Notes: generated by a model from the letters alone, not told the origin. Shown: positions 7,576-17,008, numbered from the stretch's first letter. The stretch is 64,000 bases of DNA from SMWD01 sp964629475 (GCA_964629475.1 CAZVQW010000012.1:1-64000), one strand, 5' to 3'. Translations and numbers: made by a program.

Positions 7576-9306
7576 GTGGCCGGGCTGATACCGCAAGATT
7601 TTATCGACGACCTGATTGACCGCATCGACATCGTCGAGGTGATCGGCAGGCGTGTGCAGCTTAAAAAGGCCGGCCGTGAATACAAGGCGCCGTGCCCGTT
7701 TCATAACGAAAAGACTCCGTCATTCACGGTTAGCCCACAAAAAGGCTTCTACCACTGTTTCGGTTGCGGGGCGCATGGTACGGCACTCGGTTTCCTGCTC
7801 GAATACGACCGACTCGAATTTCCCGAAGCTATCGAGGAACTTGCCCACATCGCAGGTGTGACCGTGCCACGTGATGAGCAGGCCGAGCGTCGGACGCCGA
7901 CGGCGCCGATCTATGAAACGCTCGCCAAAGCCGCAGGCATCTACCAGCAGGAACTGAAGAATAACCACGGCGCCATCGATTACCTGCAGGGTCGCGGCCT
8001 GAGCGGTGAGACGGTCCGTGATTTTGGCATCGGCTACGCGCCGGATAGCTGGGATTTCCTGCTGCGCCATTTTCCCGATCGGGAGGACGTAAGGCAAAAT
8101 CTGTTGTCGGCCGGTCTGATCGCGCAACGCGATAGCGGCGGTTTTTATGACCGGTTCCGTGAACGCATCATTTTCCCGATTCGCGACGGGCGCGGCCGCG
8201 TGGTTGCATTCGGTGGTCGTATCACCGGAGACGGTGAACCGAAGTATCTGAACTCACCGGAAACATCTGTCTTTCACAAGGGCCGCGAACTATACGGCCT
8301 GTATGAGACACGCCGCGCCGCACGTGACGTCAACTCGATCCTCGTCGTCGAGGGCTACATGGATGTTGTCAGTCTTGCCGGTCACGGTGTGAATAATGCC
8401 GTCGCCACACTCGGCACGGCGACGACGACCGATCATCTGAAGCGCCTGTTCAGGGCCACCCGCAAAATCACATTCTGTTTCGATGGTGACCGGGCCGGTC
8501 GCGAAGCGGCATGGCGTGCGCTGCAGACGAGCCTGGGCGAAATGCGCGAGGGTCGTCAGGTCAGCTTCCTGTTCCTGCCCGATGGCGAAGATCCCGACTC
8601 ACTCGTGCGCCGCATTGGCGCCACCGGATTTCAGGCGGCCATGGAGGACACGCTGCCATTATCCGACTACCTGTTTCGCGAACTCGAAAGCCAGGTCGAT
8701 ACGGCGACGATGGATGGTCGCGCCACGCTCGCCGAGCTGGCCCGACCCCTCATCGAGCGCGTACCGGAAGGTATCTACAAAGAATTGCTGACCGATCGAC
8801 TCGCGAAGATTGTCGGCCTGGGGCGCGACAAGCTTACCCAGATCGTCGCCGCCCAACCAGCACCTGTGCAGCGGCAAGGCCGAGTCTCCGGACGTCCAAG
8901 CCTCGTCCGTCAGGCAATTGAAGCCATCCTGAACCACCCGGGTACGGTCGCTGAAATCAAACTGCCCGCCGGGCTCGACGCGGTAAAACAAAAAGGCATG
9001 CCGCTATTGCTGGAGCTCATCGGGATCGCACAAAAAAAACCGGAGATCACACCGGCCGGGTTGCTCGAACGCTTCCGCGGCCGACCCGAGTGCCCACACC
9101 TTGAGGGGCTGCTGGCCGGCGACAGCACGATGACCGAAGTCAGCGAGAAAGGCACACACCTGACCGATTGTTTACACAGAATCATCGACAGTAACGTGCA
9201 ACAAAGGCTTACCGAGCTCGTCGCCAAAGCTCAGGATTCGGGCCTGACGGCGGAAGAAAAGGAAGAGTTTCGGCGCCTGAGCAGCAAGACGGACAATCCG
9301 GGATGA
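7576..9306 (+). CDS. dnaG: DNA primase
   Basis: DnaG makes the RNA primers for replication. The 576 residues show the CHC2 zinc-binding domain first (CPFHNEKTPSF through CFGCG, residues 40-64). The DnaG catalytic core follows. The TOPRIM signature VVEGYMDVV is near residue 257, and DGDRAGREAA near 300 carries the metal-binding acidic residues. The C-terminal helicase-binding region is less conserved. GTG start at 7576. It sits between yqeY and rpoD, as in the macromolecular-synthesis operon. Confidence 0.96.
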   Translation: MAGLIPQDFIDDLIDRIDIVEVIGRRVQLKKAGREYKAPCPFHNEKTPSFTVSPQKGFYHCFGCGAHGTALGFLLEYDRLEFPEAIEELAHIAGVTVPRDEQAERRTPTAPIYETLAKAAGIYQQELKNNHGAIDYLQGRGLSGETVRDFGIGYAPDSWDFLLRHFPDREDVRQNLLSAGLIAQRDSGGFYDRFRERIIFPIRDGRGRVVAFGGRITGDGEPKYLNSPETSVFHKGRELYGLYETRRAARDVNSILVVEGYMDVVSLAGHGVNNAVATLGTATTTDHLKRLFRATRKITFCFDGDRAGREAAWRALQTSLGEMREGRQVSFLFLPDGEDPDSLVRRIGATGFQAAMEDTLPLSDYLFRELESQVDTATMDGRATLAELARPLIERVPEGIYKELLTDRLAKIVGLGRDKLTQIVAAQPAPVQRQGRVSGRPSLVRQAIEAILNHPGTVAEIKLPAGLDAVKQKGMPLLLELIGIAQKKPEITPAGLLERFRGRPECPHLEGLLAGDSTMTEVSEKGTHLTDCLHRIIDSNVQQRLTELVAKAQDSGLTAEEKEEFRRLSSKTDNPG

Positions 9307-9491
9307 CGAGTCGGTGCCCAAATTTATCGACACTGATGTAGCGACGTTGCAGCTGCGATGGCAGGAAAACAAAATTTATCCATATTTTCAGCAAGTTACA
9401 TCTGACGTATCTCACTCGCCTGGCCTGAAATAAGCTGGATTCAGCGCTTCGTTTTTTGTAATATGGATCGTTTAACCAATGCGCCAGTGAG

Positions 9492-11690
9492 GTGGACCGG
9501 GTGAAGAGAACCCAGAAAAAGGCAAAAACTGCGGGCAAGAAAGTCGCTGCCAAATCATCAGCGACGAAAAAATCCACCGTAAAGAAATCTCCGGCAAAAA
9601 AGGCCGCCGTGAAGAAGCCAGTGGCGAAAAAAACTGCAACAAAAAAGTCTGCGGCAAAAAAAGCCGTGACGAAAAAAACTGCAACAAAAAAGTCTGCGGC
9701 AAAAAAAGCCGTGACGAAAAAAACTGCAACAAAAAAGACCGCGGCAAAGAAAGCTGTGACGAAAAAAACAGCAACAAAAAAGGCGGCGGCAAAAAAAGCC
9801 GTGACGAAAAAAGCTGCAACAAAAAAGACCGCGGCAAAAAAAACCGCTTCGGGAAAAAAGACCGCTAAAAGCGATACCGAAACTCCCACGATCATCAGCA
9901 AAACTGATCAGCAGTCTCAGCTGAAGCTACTGATTGCCCGCGGCAAGGAACAGGGCTACCTGACTTACACGGAAGTCAACGACCACCTGCCTAACGATAT
10001 CGTCGAACCTGAGCAAATCGAAGATATCGTCAATATGATTAATGACATGGGTATTACGGTGCACGAGAAAGCGCCGGATGCCGAGTCGCTCGTGCTGTCC
10101 GACGCGGCAGTCAACGACGATGAAGCGGTAGAAGAAGCCGCTGCTGCACTCGCGACCGTCGACAGCGAGTTTGGACGCACAACCGACCCTGTGCGGATGT
10201 ATATGCGTGAAATGGGCACAGTGGAACTGCTGACCCGTCAGGGCGAGATTCGAATTGCCAAGCGAATCGAGCAAGGCCTGAACCAGGTCAAGCACGCACT
10301 TGGTTATTTCCCGCCGACATTCGACACGATAGGCGATGTCTGGGCGCCAGTTGACGAAGGTACGGCTCGACTTAACGAGGTGCTGGTCGGCTTCGTCGAT
10401 CCCAATGAACCGGAGGAAGTCATACCGGCGAGCGCCAAGCCAAAATCCGAGGACACCGACGAGGAAGAAGATACCGGGCCTGATCCGGTCGAAGCCGCCA
10501 AACGTTTCAAGTCAATGATCCGCCGCCACAAACGGATACTGGCGCAGATCGAAACTATCGGCACATCCGATCCAAAAACTCAGCGCGCCCGCGACAAGCT
10601 GACTGAAGAATTGATGCTGATCAAGATCGCACCGAAGCTCTTTGAGCGGATTTGCGTAAATCTGCGCGTGACGGTGGCCGGAATTCGAACCCAGGAACGC
10701 AAACTGCTCGCCCTGTGCGTCAGACAAGCCGGCATGCCGCGTAAAGACTTCATTGCCAGCTTTCCACAAAATGAGACGAACCTGGAATGGATCGAGAAAC
10801 ATATTCGCTCCAAGCGGAAGCACTCATCGCTATTGGCCAAACTCAAGGACGAAATCTTGCGCGCGCAGCGCAAGCTCATCGCAATTGAGGCACTCAGCCG
10901 CCTGACGATCGCCGAGATCAAGGAAATAAGCCGCGAGATGTCCATTGGCGAGGCTAAAGCACGGCGCGCGAAAAAAGAAATGGTTGAAGCCAACCTGCGC
11001 CTCGTCATCTCGATTGCCAAGAAGTACACGAACCGGGGATTACAGTTTCTGGATCTGATCCAGGAAGGCAACATTGGACTCATGAAAGCCGTCGATAAAT
11101 TCGAGTATCGGCGCGGCTATAAATTTTCTACGTATGCAACCTGGTGGATTCGCCAGGCAATCACCCGCTCTATCGCGGATCAGGCACGAACTATCCGCAT
11201 CCCGGTACACATGATCGAGACGATCAACAAACTGAACCGGATTTCCCGAACGATGCTGCAGGAAATGGGCCGCGAACCGACGCCGGAAGAACTGGCCGAG
11301 CGCATGGAAATGCCCGAAGACAAGGTTCGCAAGGTGCTGAAGATCGCCAAAGAGCCAATCTCCATGGAAACGCCGATCGGCGACGACGAAGACTCACATC
11401 TCGGCGACTTCATCGAGGATCCGGTGGCTGCTTCACCGGTCGAATCGGCCACCAACTCCGGTCTCAAGGAAAGTACGGGCGATGTGCTGGCAGGACTGAC
11501 ACCGCGCGAGGCGAAAGTCTTGCGCATGCGTTTCGGCATCGACATGAATACGGACCACACGCTCGAAGAAGTCGGCAAACAGTTCGACGTCACGCGCGAA
11601 CGCATCCGGCAGATCGAAGCAAAAGCATTACGCAAACTGCGTCATCCGACGCGCAGCGATCAGTTGCGCAGCTTCCTGCTCGAAGAATAA
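9492..11690 (+). CDS. rpoD: RNA polymerase sigma-70 factor RpoD with Lys/Ala-rich N-terminal extension
   Basis: Primary sigma factor, 732 residues against about 613 in E. coli. Region 1.1 starts near residue 138. Region 1.2 (RMYMREMG) is near 237, followed by a non-conserved insert. Regions 2-3 include FLDLIQEGNIGLMKAV and YATWWIRQAI. Region 4 ends TRERIRQIEAKALRKLRHP. The first 130 residues are different: a repetitive lysine, alanine and threonine tail with motifs such as AAKKAVTKKTATKKS, like histone H1 or AlgP C-termini. I start at GTG 9492; a second GTG at 9501 is possible. Both precede the extension, which is in frame without interruption. Confidence 0.96.
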   Translation: MDRVKRTQKKAKTAGKKVAAKSSATKKSTVKKSPAKKAAVKKPVAKKTATKKSAAKKAVTKKTATKKSAAKKAVTKKTATKKTAAKKAVTKKTATKKAAAKKAVTKKAATKKTAAKKTASGKKTAKSDTETPTIISKTDQQSQLKLLIARGKEQGYLTYTEVNDHLPNDIVEPEQIEDIVNMINDMGITVHEKAPDAESLVLSDAAVNDDEAVEEAAAALATVDSEFGRTTDPVRMYMREMGTVELLTRQGEIRIAKRIEQGLNQVKHALGYFPPTFDTIGDVWAPVDEGTARLNEVLVGFVDPNEPEEVIPASAKPKSEDTDEEEDTGPDPVEAAKRFKSMIRRHKRILAQIETIGTSDPKTQRARDKLTEELMLIKIAPKLFERICVNLRVTVAGIRTQERKLLALCVRQAGMPRKDFIASFPQNETNLEWIEKHIRSKRKHSSLLAKLKDEILRAQRKLIAIEALSRLTIAEIKEISREMSIGEAKARRAKKEMVEANLRLVISIAKKYTNRGLQFLDLIQEGNIGLMKAVDKFEYRRGYKFSTYATWWIRQAITRSIADQARTIRIPVHMIETINKLNRISRTMLQEMGREPTPEELAERMEMPEDKVRKVLKIAKEPISMETPIGDDEDSHLGDFIEDPVAASPVESATNSGLKESTGDVLAGLTPREAKVLRMRFGIDMNTDHTLEEVGKQFDVTRERIRQIEAKALRKLRHPTRSDQLRSFLLEE
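9621..9845 (+). repeat. Five 45-bp tandem repeats encoding the RpoD Lys/Ala extension
   Basis: Five consecutive 45-bp units (9621, 9666, 9711, 9756, 9801) each encode 15 residues of the form V(A/T)KKxATKKxAAKKx. They differ by a few bases each. They are in frame inside rpoD. Poly-A tracts of six to eight bases occur in every unit, which is a slippage-prone arrangement. Confidence 0.9.
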
Positions 11691-11713
11691 CACGGGCACC
11701 GCCGGCACTAGAA

Positions 11714-11785
11714 CGTAGGAGCGACTTCCAGCCGCGATTGGTATGCCAACACCGCAGAGAATCGCGGCTGGAAGCCGCTCCTACG
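11714..11785. repeat. REP-like palindrome, copy A
   Basis: Left arm GTAGGAGCGACTTCCAGCC at 11715 is complemented by GGCTGGAAGCCGCTCCTAC ending at 11784, with each arm running on into CGCGATT / AATCGCG. It lies just after rpoD and before the convergent glutamate-synthase-like gene, and the cruciform could terminate both. It belongs to the same repeat family as the palindromes at 14377 and 58508. Confidence 0.8.
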
Positions 11786-11806
11786 GTCGATGCCTGCCAC
11801 ATCACC

Positions 11807-13282
11807 CTAACCCGGATAAACCTCATCGAGCGGCATCGACCGGCCATTGCCCATGACCATCCGGCAATGGGTCCGCCGCAACTGACGGGCCTCGGTAGCG
11901 CCGCAGGAATGGGCAATCATGCCAACCTGTGACTCCATTACTTGCTGATAGCGCATGACACGCAGTGCTTTGTCTTGTGGCACAAGCCCTCGCTGCAATT
12001 TTCTCTCATGCGTCGCAATGCCGGTTGGACACGTATTCTTATTGCATTTCAACGACTGAATGCAGCCAAGCGCAAACATGAACCCACGGGCTGTCGCGAT
12101 AAAGTCGGCGCCGCAACACAACGCTCCAGCAACATCCGAAGGGTTGACCATCTTGCCGCTGGCAATGACCTTGACACGTTCGCGCATGCCGGTCTTTTGC
12201 AGCAGATCGACAACAAGTGGCAGACTTTCGCTGATCGGCAACCCGACGGCATCGATCAGCGGCTTCGGCGCGGCGCCGGTTCCACCATCACCCGAATCGA
12301 TCGTGATGAAGTCGGGACCCGCTTGCGGACCTCGCGCATTCGCCTCCAGAAACAGTTCTTCTAGCCAACCGTATGCGCCGACGACAGTCTTGAATCCAAC
12401 GGGTTTATCCGTGATGCGCCGTACCCGTTCGATAAAATCGAGAAGCTCGGTGCAATTGCCGATATCCGGGTGACGATTCGGGCTGATCGAATCCTGACCG
12501 GCAGGAATACCGCGGATGGAAGCAATCTCTTCGCTGACCTTGGCACCAGGCAAGATACCGCCCTTCCCCGGTTTTGCACCCTGACTCAACTTGATCTCAA
12601 ACATGCGCACCGTGTCATGCGCCGCAACCCGACGAAGCTTTTCTTCGTCGAGTCCACCATTCTCGTTGCAAACGCCGTATTTCGCCGTGCCTATCTGGAA
12701 CACGATGTCGGCGCCACCCTCGAGATGATATTCCGATAAACCGCCTTCGCCCGTGTTCAACCAGCACCCAGCCATTTTCGCGCCGGACGATAGTGCCTGC
12801 ACCGCAGGCCTGGATATTGCGCCGAAACTCATGGCAGAAATATGAAAGATTCTGCCGGTTGTATACGGTTGCTCACAGTAAGGGCCGATCGTCACGCTCG
12901 TCGTTCCAGTGGCGTCGTGCTCCAGAGTCGGCCACGGGCAGTTGATGAAAATCAGTGAGCCGATCTTGGTCAGATCCCGCGTTGAGCCAAAGGCTACCGT
13001 CGCATCGACACCCTTCGCAGCACGGTAAACCCACGCACGTTGCGCACGATTGAAGGGCATTTCCTCACGATCCATCGCGAAAAAATACTGGCGAAAAAAC
13101 TCACCAAGATCTTCAAAAAAGTAGCGAAATCGGCCGACAACCGGATAGTTGCGCCGGATCGCCTGCTTGGTCTGGGTAATATCAACTACATACATCACAC
13201 CGAGCGAGACGATGCCTGCCACCAGCGCTAGTACCAACAGGTATAGAAGAAAATCCAGAATCTGACTTAAAAAATCGAGCAC
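11807..13282 (-). CDS. FMN-binding glutamate synthase family protein, membrane-anchored
   Basis: A 491-residue protein resembling the FMN-binding catalytic domain of the glutamate synthase large subunit, without the glutamine amidotransferase domain. One membrane segment spans residues 10-33. The synthase barrel follows. ISAMSFGAIS near 148, GEGGLSEYH near 177, SQGAKPGKGG near 232 and SGDGGTGAAP near 336 are FMN and substrate-loop motifs. A CX5CX4C cluster site (CIQSLKCNKNTC) near 413 matches the 3Fe-4S motif of the family. The electron donor and substrate of stand-alone versions are not established. Confidence 0.85.
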   Translation of the reverse strand: MLDFLSQILDFLLYLLVLALVAGIVSLGVMYVVDITQTKQAIRRNYPVVGRFRYFFEDLGEFFRQYFFAMDREEMPFNRAQRAWVYRAAKGVDATVAFGSTRDLTKIGSLIFINCPWPTLEHDATGTTSVTIGPYCEQPYTTGRIFHISAMSFGAISRPAVQALSSGAKMAGCWLNTGEGGLSEYHLEGGADIVFQIGTAKYGVCNENGGLDEEKLRRVAAHDTVRMFEIKLSQGAKPGKGGILPGAKVSEEIASIRGIPAGQDSISPNRHPDIGNCTELLDFIERVRRITDKPVGFKTVVGAYGWLEELFLEANARGPQAGPDFITIDSGDGGTGAAPKPLIDAVGLPISESLPLVVDLLQKTGMRERVKVIASGKMVNPSDVAGALCCGADFIATARGFMFALGCIQSLKCNKNTCPTGIATHERKLQRGLVPQDKALRVMRYQQVMESQVGMIAHSCGATEARQLRRTHCRMVMGNGRSMPLDEVYPG

Positions 13283-13298
13283 TGCTAACCCCCGCTAA

Positions 13299-14324
13299 TC
13301 ATTCAGTTGCGGTTTTATCATGTCCACGTATGTCGCGCGCCCTTTCCGCCACAAGTATCTCGAGCGGAAGATGATCCGAACCAACGTCCGGCCCCGTACG
13401 AACCTCGGCAACGTTCACTGCCGCATCGGCCAGTGCGTGATCGATAGGTATCCAGACCGGCACTGCCGACGCAGGCCATGTAACATGAAACCCATCGAGT
13501 CGCCGGGCATCCAGCAACCCGGACCGATCGATAAACCGGCTGAAGTATGGCGAGAACGGTGTCAGGTTCAGGTCGCCGACGACAATGCTCCGATACTCTG
13601 AAGCCGCGACCCGTTCTGCCAGATTCTCGAGCTGTAAATTGCGGTTGTGCGCCAGAACAGATGATGTCGGCGAGAATAAATGTACCGCGAAAACTTCCAG
13701 TTTCGCTGTCTCAGCTTCGATAACGAAGCGCACATGAACACTGTCTGTCTGCGCCAGATCGATCAGTTCCGTGTCGACAAGTGGCAGGCGGGAAAATACC
13801 GCCAGGCCCCATTGATCATTCCGCGCAGCGCCGAGCTGCCAGGGATGGGAATCACGCAGAAACTCAAGCTCATCACGCCATGCCGGCGTAAACTCGGCAA
13901 TAACGATAATGTCAGGATCGAAATCACGCAGATAACCGGCGATGCGTGCAAACTCCTCATTTCTATAGTTGACGTTCAACGCAACGATGCCGATACCGAC
14001 ATCGTTGCCAATACCAGCCGTTGCACTCTTGCCGCCGAGCGTGGCAATGCTGGTAATCGCCGGAGTCAGATACGGCCCGACGACCCAGGCATTCGGTATG
14101 GCAAACAGGATGCTCAGAATCATGAGCACACGACGCCCGGTATACAGAAAGATCAGTACCAGCAATGCCTGTATCAACAAGTAGTAGAGACGAAAGTGCG
14201 TAAATAATTCGGCCACCCAGAATTGCTCACCGAGCAGCGCAATCAACGAGTCTGCCGTGACAGCAAGGAACACGACCCTGATCAGGACATGATAGAACCG
14301 TCGTTCATCGGTACTCGTTACCAT
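13299..14324 (-). CDS. Endonuclease/exonuclease/phosphatase family protein with N-terminal membrane domain
   Basis: A 341-residue protein. The first 100 residues form about three membrane segments. The rest is an EEP-fold domain: NVNYRNEEF near residue 113, DIIVIAEFTP near 133 with the metal-binding glutamate, GDLNLTPFSP near 248 and the catalytic SDHLPLE near 320. The EEP domain probably faces the periplasm, as in related DUF-type membrane EEP proteins. The substrate (DNA, RNA or a phospholipid) cannot be told. It lies 16 bases downstream of nothing else on its strand, so it probably starts a two-gene unit with the glutamate-synthase-like gene. Confidence 0.8.
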   Translation of the reverse strand: MVTSTDERRFYHVLIRVVFLAVTADSLIALLGEQFWVAELFTHFRLYYLLIQALLVLIFLYTGRRVLMILSILFAIPNAWVVGPYLTPAITSIATLGGKSATAGIGNDVGIGIVALNVNYRNEEFARIAGYLRDFDPDIIVIAEFTPAWRDELEFLRDSHPWQLGAARNDQWGLAVFSRLPLVDTELIDLAQTDSVHVRFVIEAETAKLEVFAVHLFSPTSSVLAHNRNLQLENLAERVAASEYRSIVVGDLNLTPFSPYFSRFIDRSGLLDARRLDGFHVTWPASAVPVWIPIDHALADAAVNVAEVRTGPDVGSDHLPLEILVAERARDIRGHDKTATE

Positions 14325-14376
14325 GGCTTATAATTACTGTTTACCACTAAACCCCCACAACCATTCTAATTCGTGT

Positions 14377-14434
14377 TGTGGGAGCGGCTTTAGCCGCGAT
14401 TCCTCCGCCAATCGCGGCTAAAGCCGCTCCCACA
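14377..14434. repeat. REP-like palindrome, copy B
   Basis: TGTGGGAGCGGCTTTAGCC plus CGCGAT pairs with ATCGCGGCTAAAGCCGCTCC plus CACA, giving 24-bp arms around a ten-base loop. It is the same family as copy A (core GGAGCGGCTT-AGCCGCGAT). It lies between the divergent starts of the EEP protein and the lipoprotein gene at 14500. Confidence 0.8.
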
Positions 14435-14499
14435 GGCAAGTCGGTGAATGTCACGAGACACTAGTGAGTTCGCCCGATGATTCCGGTAAGGTCTGACCC

Positions 14500-15132
14500 A
14501 TGCCGGCAACCCTTTTCAGATCTTTTACAAATTGCTGCATAGCGCTACTCGTTTTACTGTCGATTGGTGCATGCGGCGATGCCCGCCCGCCACCGCAAAC
14601 CTCCGATCCCGGTACCGTTGCCCGCCAGGTCGTCGCCGACTTTTTGTCGCTGCCGCTGACCGAAATCACATTAGTATCGTTGCAAGCAAAGAACTTCAAC
14701 GATTCCAGCCTTGGCTGCCCGGAATCCGGCATGGCCTACCAGCAGGTGGTAACGCCCGGCCATCATGCCATCGTCGAGGCAGAAGGTCGTCGCTTCGACG
14801 TCCGTATCGCGGGTAGCCACGGGAGAATTTGCCGCAACAACAAGCGGAGTGGCCCAAAACGCAACTCGGGTCGTGAATCGGCAGTTACGGCCATGATTGG
14901 CCAGGCCCGCAGCGACCTTGCCGGCTTGCTCGATACCGAAGTGCCGGAAATCCAACTGCTTGATGTCCGACCGTATGACGGCAAGAACCCGCCGATCGGT
15001 TGCACACCACAATGCGCCGAGCCTGACAGGCCCTGCGGATACCTGATCGGGCTCGCCCATGATGGTCGCCGTTACGATTATCATGCCGCTGACGGACATG
15101 CGACGGCGTGCCCACCGATCCTGCTAATGTGA
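14500..15132 (+). CDS. Hypothetical lipoprotein with two related repeats
   Basis: A 210-residue exported lipoprotein of unknown function. Residues 1-25 are a signal peptide ending in a lipobox (LLSIGAC). Two similar halves follow. The first has ARQVVADFLSLPLTEITLV, then SLGCPESGMAYQQVVTPGH and a GRRFDVR strand. The second has ARSDLAGLLDTEVPEIQLL, then CTPQCAEPDRPCGYLIGLAH and GRRYDYHAADG. Cysteines recur at matching positions. I do not recognise an enzymatic motif. Its stop overlaps the end of the convergent kinase-like gene by nine bases. Confidence 0.7.
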   Translation: MPATLFRSFTNCCIALLVLLSIGACGDARPPPQTSDPGTVARQVVADFLSLPLTEITLVSLQAKNFNDSSLGCPESGMAYQQVVTPGHHAIVEAEGRRFDVRIAGSHGRICRNNKRSGPKRNSGRESAVTAMIGQARSDLAGLLDTEVPEIQLLDVRPYDGKNPPIGCTPQCAEPDRPCGYLIGLAHDGRRYDYHAADGHATACPPILLM

Positions 15133-15801
15133 CCGGCGGCGTGCCTTGCGCCATTGCCGCGCCGTAACCTTGCGCCAGGCGCGCCGCACCGGTCGCGCAA
15201 CCCGTTCGACGAACGTCGGTTGGTAGTACGGTGCATCTGCGCTGCTTATCTCCTCGTAGCGGCCCAGATACTTGTGCTTGATCCAGGCGTTCAGATCAAT
15301 ACGACAGAACTGGCGGAATACCCAGCGACGCAGACCGCTACTCGTGTCGGCACAAGTGACCGCCGAACCAAAATCAATCAGATAGGGCAAACCAGCTGGC
15401 GTCACGAGGATATTTTCCTTGCGCTTCAGGTCAGCATGCGCGACGCCGGCACGGTGTGTCGCTTGCAATACTTCCAGCAATACGGCAAAAAATTTCTCGC
15501 GATCTTCGATTTCGCCGGCCGCCAGTTTCAGCGGGTGACTATCGATGAATTCGAGCACCAATCGATCATCATCGTGCAGACCAAAACACTTCGGAATGCC
15601 GGCAACGCCTTCCAGGCGTAGATAGACACGGTATTCGCGGCGCATCATCCAGCGCCGGAACCAGCGTGCCAACGGTCCGCCCATGGCCTGCTTGACGATC
15701 AGGTAATCAGTACCGGCGTAATCCGGACCAGCCACAACTTTGTAGACGACCCCCTGGTAGCCGCTGCTAAGTAATTCCCCGCTTTGCTCGATAGCGGCCA
15801 T
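15124..15801 (-). CDS. Lipopolysaccharide kinase-like / RIO-like protein kinase
   Basis: A 225-residue small kinase fold. VVYKVVAGPDYAGTDYLIVKQA near residue 17 supplies the glycine-loop/lysine region. HADLKRKENIL near 139 is the catalytic loop with Asp and Asn, and LIDFGSAVT near 160 is the metal-binding DFG motif. This compact layout fits the WaaP/KdkA lipopolysaccharide kinase and RIO-type families. The start is the ATG at 15801; an upstream in-frame extension overlaps the next gene and has no coding character. The neighbouring membrane methyltransferase suggests an envelope role, by inference. Confidence 0.75.
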   Translation of the reverse strand: MAAIEQSGELLSSGYQGVVYKVVAGPDYAGTDYLIVKQAMGGPLARWFRRWMMRREYRVYLRLEGVAGIPKCFGLHDDDRLVLEFIDSHPLKLAAGEIEDREKFFAVLLEVLQATHRAGVAHADLKRKENILVTPAGLPYLIDFGSAVTCADTSSGLRRWVFRQFCRIDLNAWIKHKYLGRYEEISSADAPYYQPTFVERVARPVRRAWRKVTARQWRKARRRSH

Positions 15802-15847
15802 GCTGAACCGTTGATTTGTTGTTGGAGAGACCCGTCGCCCGGGTCGA

Positions 15848-16432
15848 TCAGACGATCTGGCGACCGATATAGACCAGCCAGAAAATTGTGTAAACCACGA
15901 TAATAGCCTCGTAGTTCTGCTTCCAGCTGGTTTCGAACGACCAACTGCCGCCGCCACGAATCCGCAGACTACGCGGAATGACCGCCGGCACAGTACCACT
16001 CCAGGCCACCCAGTCATCACCGAAAATACCGTGCAACTTGTGGTCTTCGTAGTCGACAGCCACCGGATAATAGAACCACCAGAATGCAGCAGAGACGAGC
16101 AGCGCCCACCACTGACCGCTGGCGAACGTAAAACCGATCATCAGCAACAGGTTACCGGTATACAGCGGGTGACGAACGAGTGAATACGGACCATTGGTCG
16201 CGAGTTGCTTGTTCTTGACGATAAAACCGGACGCATACAGGCGAACCAGCATGCCGATCAGGGCGATGGCACTACCAACGGCAAAACTGATCGGCAGCGG
16301 ATTGGCCAACACCGCATAAAGCGGAATCAGCAGCAAGCCGAACGTCTGACGGAAAAACTCGCTATACCGCATCTCGCGGATCATGTGCGGCAGGCCGGTC
16401 AGCGGCGGTAAATCGGCGGTTCTGCGACTCAT
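15848..16432 (-). CDS. Isoprenylcysteine carboxyl methyltransferase / phospholipid methyltransferase family protein
   Basis: A 194-residue integral membrane protein of the ICMT/PEMT superfamily. Several hydrophobic helices are present. The SAM-binding signature is GPYSLVRHPLYTGNLLLMIG near residue 93, followed by an acidic VDYEDHKLHGIFGDDW segment, where family members have E(E)xxLxxxFGxxY. Bacterial members may methylate lipids or small metabolites; the substrate is unknown here. Start at ATG 16432 (MSRRTADLPP). It is 46 bases upstream of the kinase-like gene on the same strand and probably co-transcribed. Confidence 0.8.
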   Translation of the reverse strand: MSRRTADLPPLTGLPHMIREMRYSEFFRQTFGLLLIPLYAVLANPLPISFAVGSAIALIGMLVRLYASGFIVKNKQLATNGPYSLVRHPLYTGNLLLMIGFTFASGQWWALLVSAAFWWFYYPVAVDYEDHKLHGIFGDDWVAWSGTVPAVIPRSLRIRGGGSWSFETSWKQNYEAIIVVYTIFWLVYIGRQIV

Positions 16433-16574
16433 AGGCTCAACATCTGTGGAGTTTAAGATCTGCGGGTGCCGACTTGCGGCAGGCGCAACGAAATTAGCAA
16501 TTACTCGCGGCAAAGTATACCTGCACGCCGGCACCGGGGGCTGTTAGAATCCCGCCCCCGATCTTCGTATATAC

Positions 16575-16651
<77 letters not shown>

Positions 16652-16675
16652 TTTTCAATGCATTGTGCTTGGTGA

Positions 16676-17008
16676 ATATCAGAGCGCTATTCAGTTGCCC
16701 TGAAACGAGGGGCAGAGGCTCCCAGTCTTTCTTATCCCCCGATCCGACAATTCTGGTTCTCAGGGGAGGCATTTACCGCCGGCGTAGAGCAACATCAGGT
16801 CGATGGTACGGTCGTGCGTGTCTACAGCGCCGAGAAAACCCTTGCCGATTGCTTCAAGTACAGGAGCAAGATCGGCATGGGTACCGTCCTTGAGGCGCTG
16901 ACACTCTATCGAGAGCGACAGAAGCCGTGGCTGCGGGAGCTCAATCATTATGCCCGGATCTGCCGGGTTGAGAAAATCAAGCGTCCCTACATTGACGCGC
17001 GACTGTGA
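16676..17008 (+). pseudogene. AbiEi-type antitoxin remnant (N-terminus missing)
   Basis: An open frame of about 110 residues follows an in-frame TGA at 16673 and has no plausible start for a full protein. It reads ERYSVALKRGAEAP, YPPIRQFWFSGEAF, VVRVYSAEKTLADCFKYRSK and NHYARICRVEKIKRPYI. This is the C-terminal domain of AbiEi (the transcriptional antitoxin of type IV AbiE systems), whose signature is VRVYSxxKTxADCFKxRxKIG. The N-terminal wHTH part and the AbiEii toxin gene are absent. The fragment begins 24 bases after the tRNA, as expected of recombination at a tRNA 3' end. Confidence 0.75.

Noticed and set aside
9209..9901. Long minus-strand open frame of Phe/Ala repeats (FFAAAFFVAVFF-like)
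   Set aside because: It is the antisense image of the Lys/Ala repeat region in rpoD. Repetitive AAA/AAG codons open the opposite strand by chance.
15802..16020. N-terminal extension of the kinase-like protein
   Set aside because: It overlaps the neighbouring methyltransferase gene, has Arg/Ser-rich non-coding composition and adds no kinase motif.
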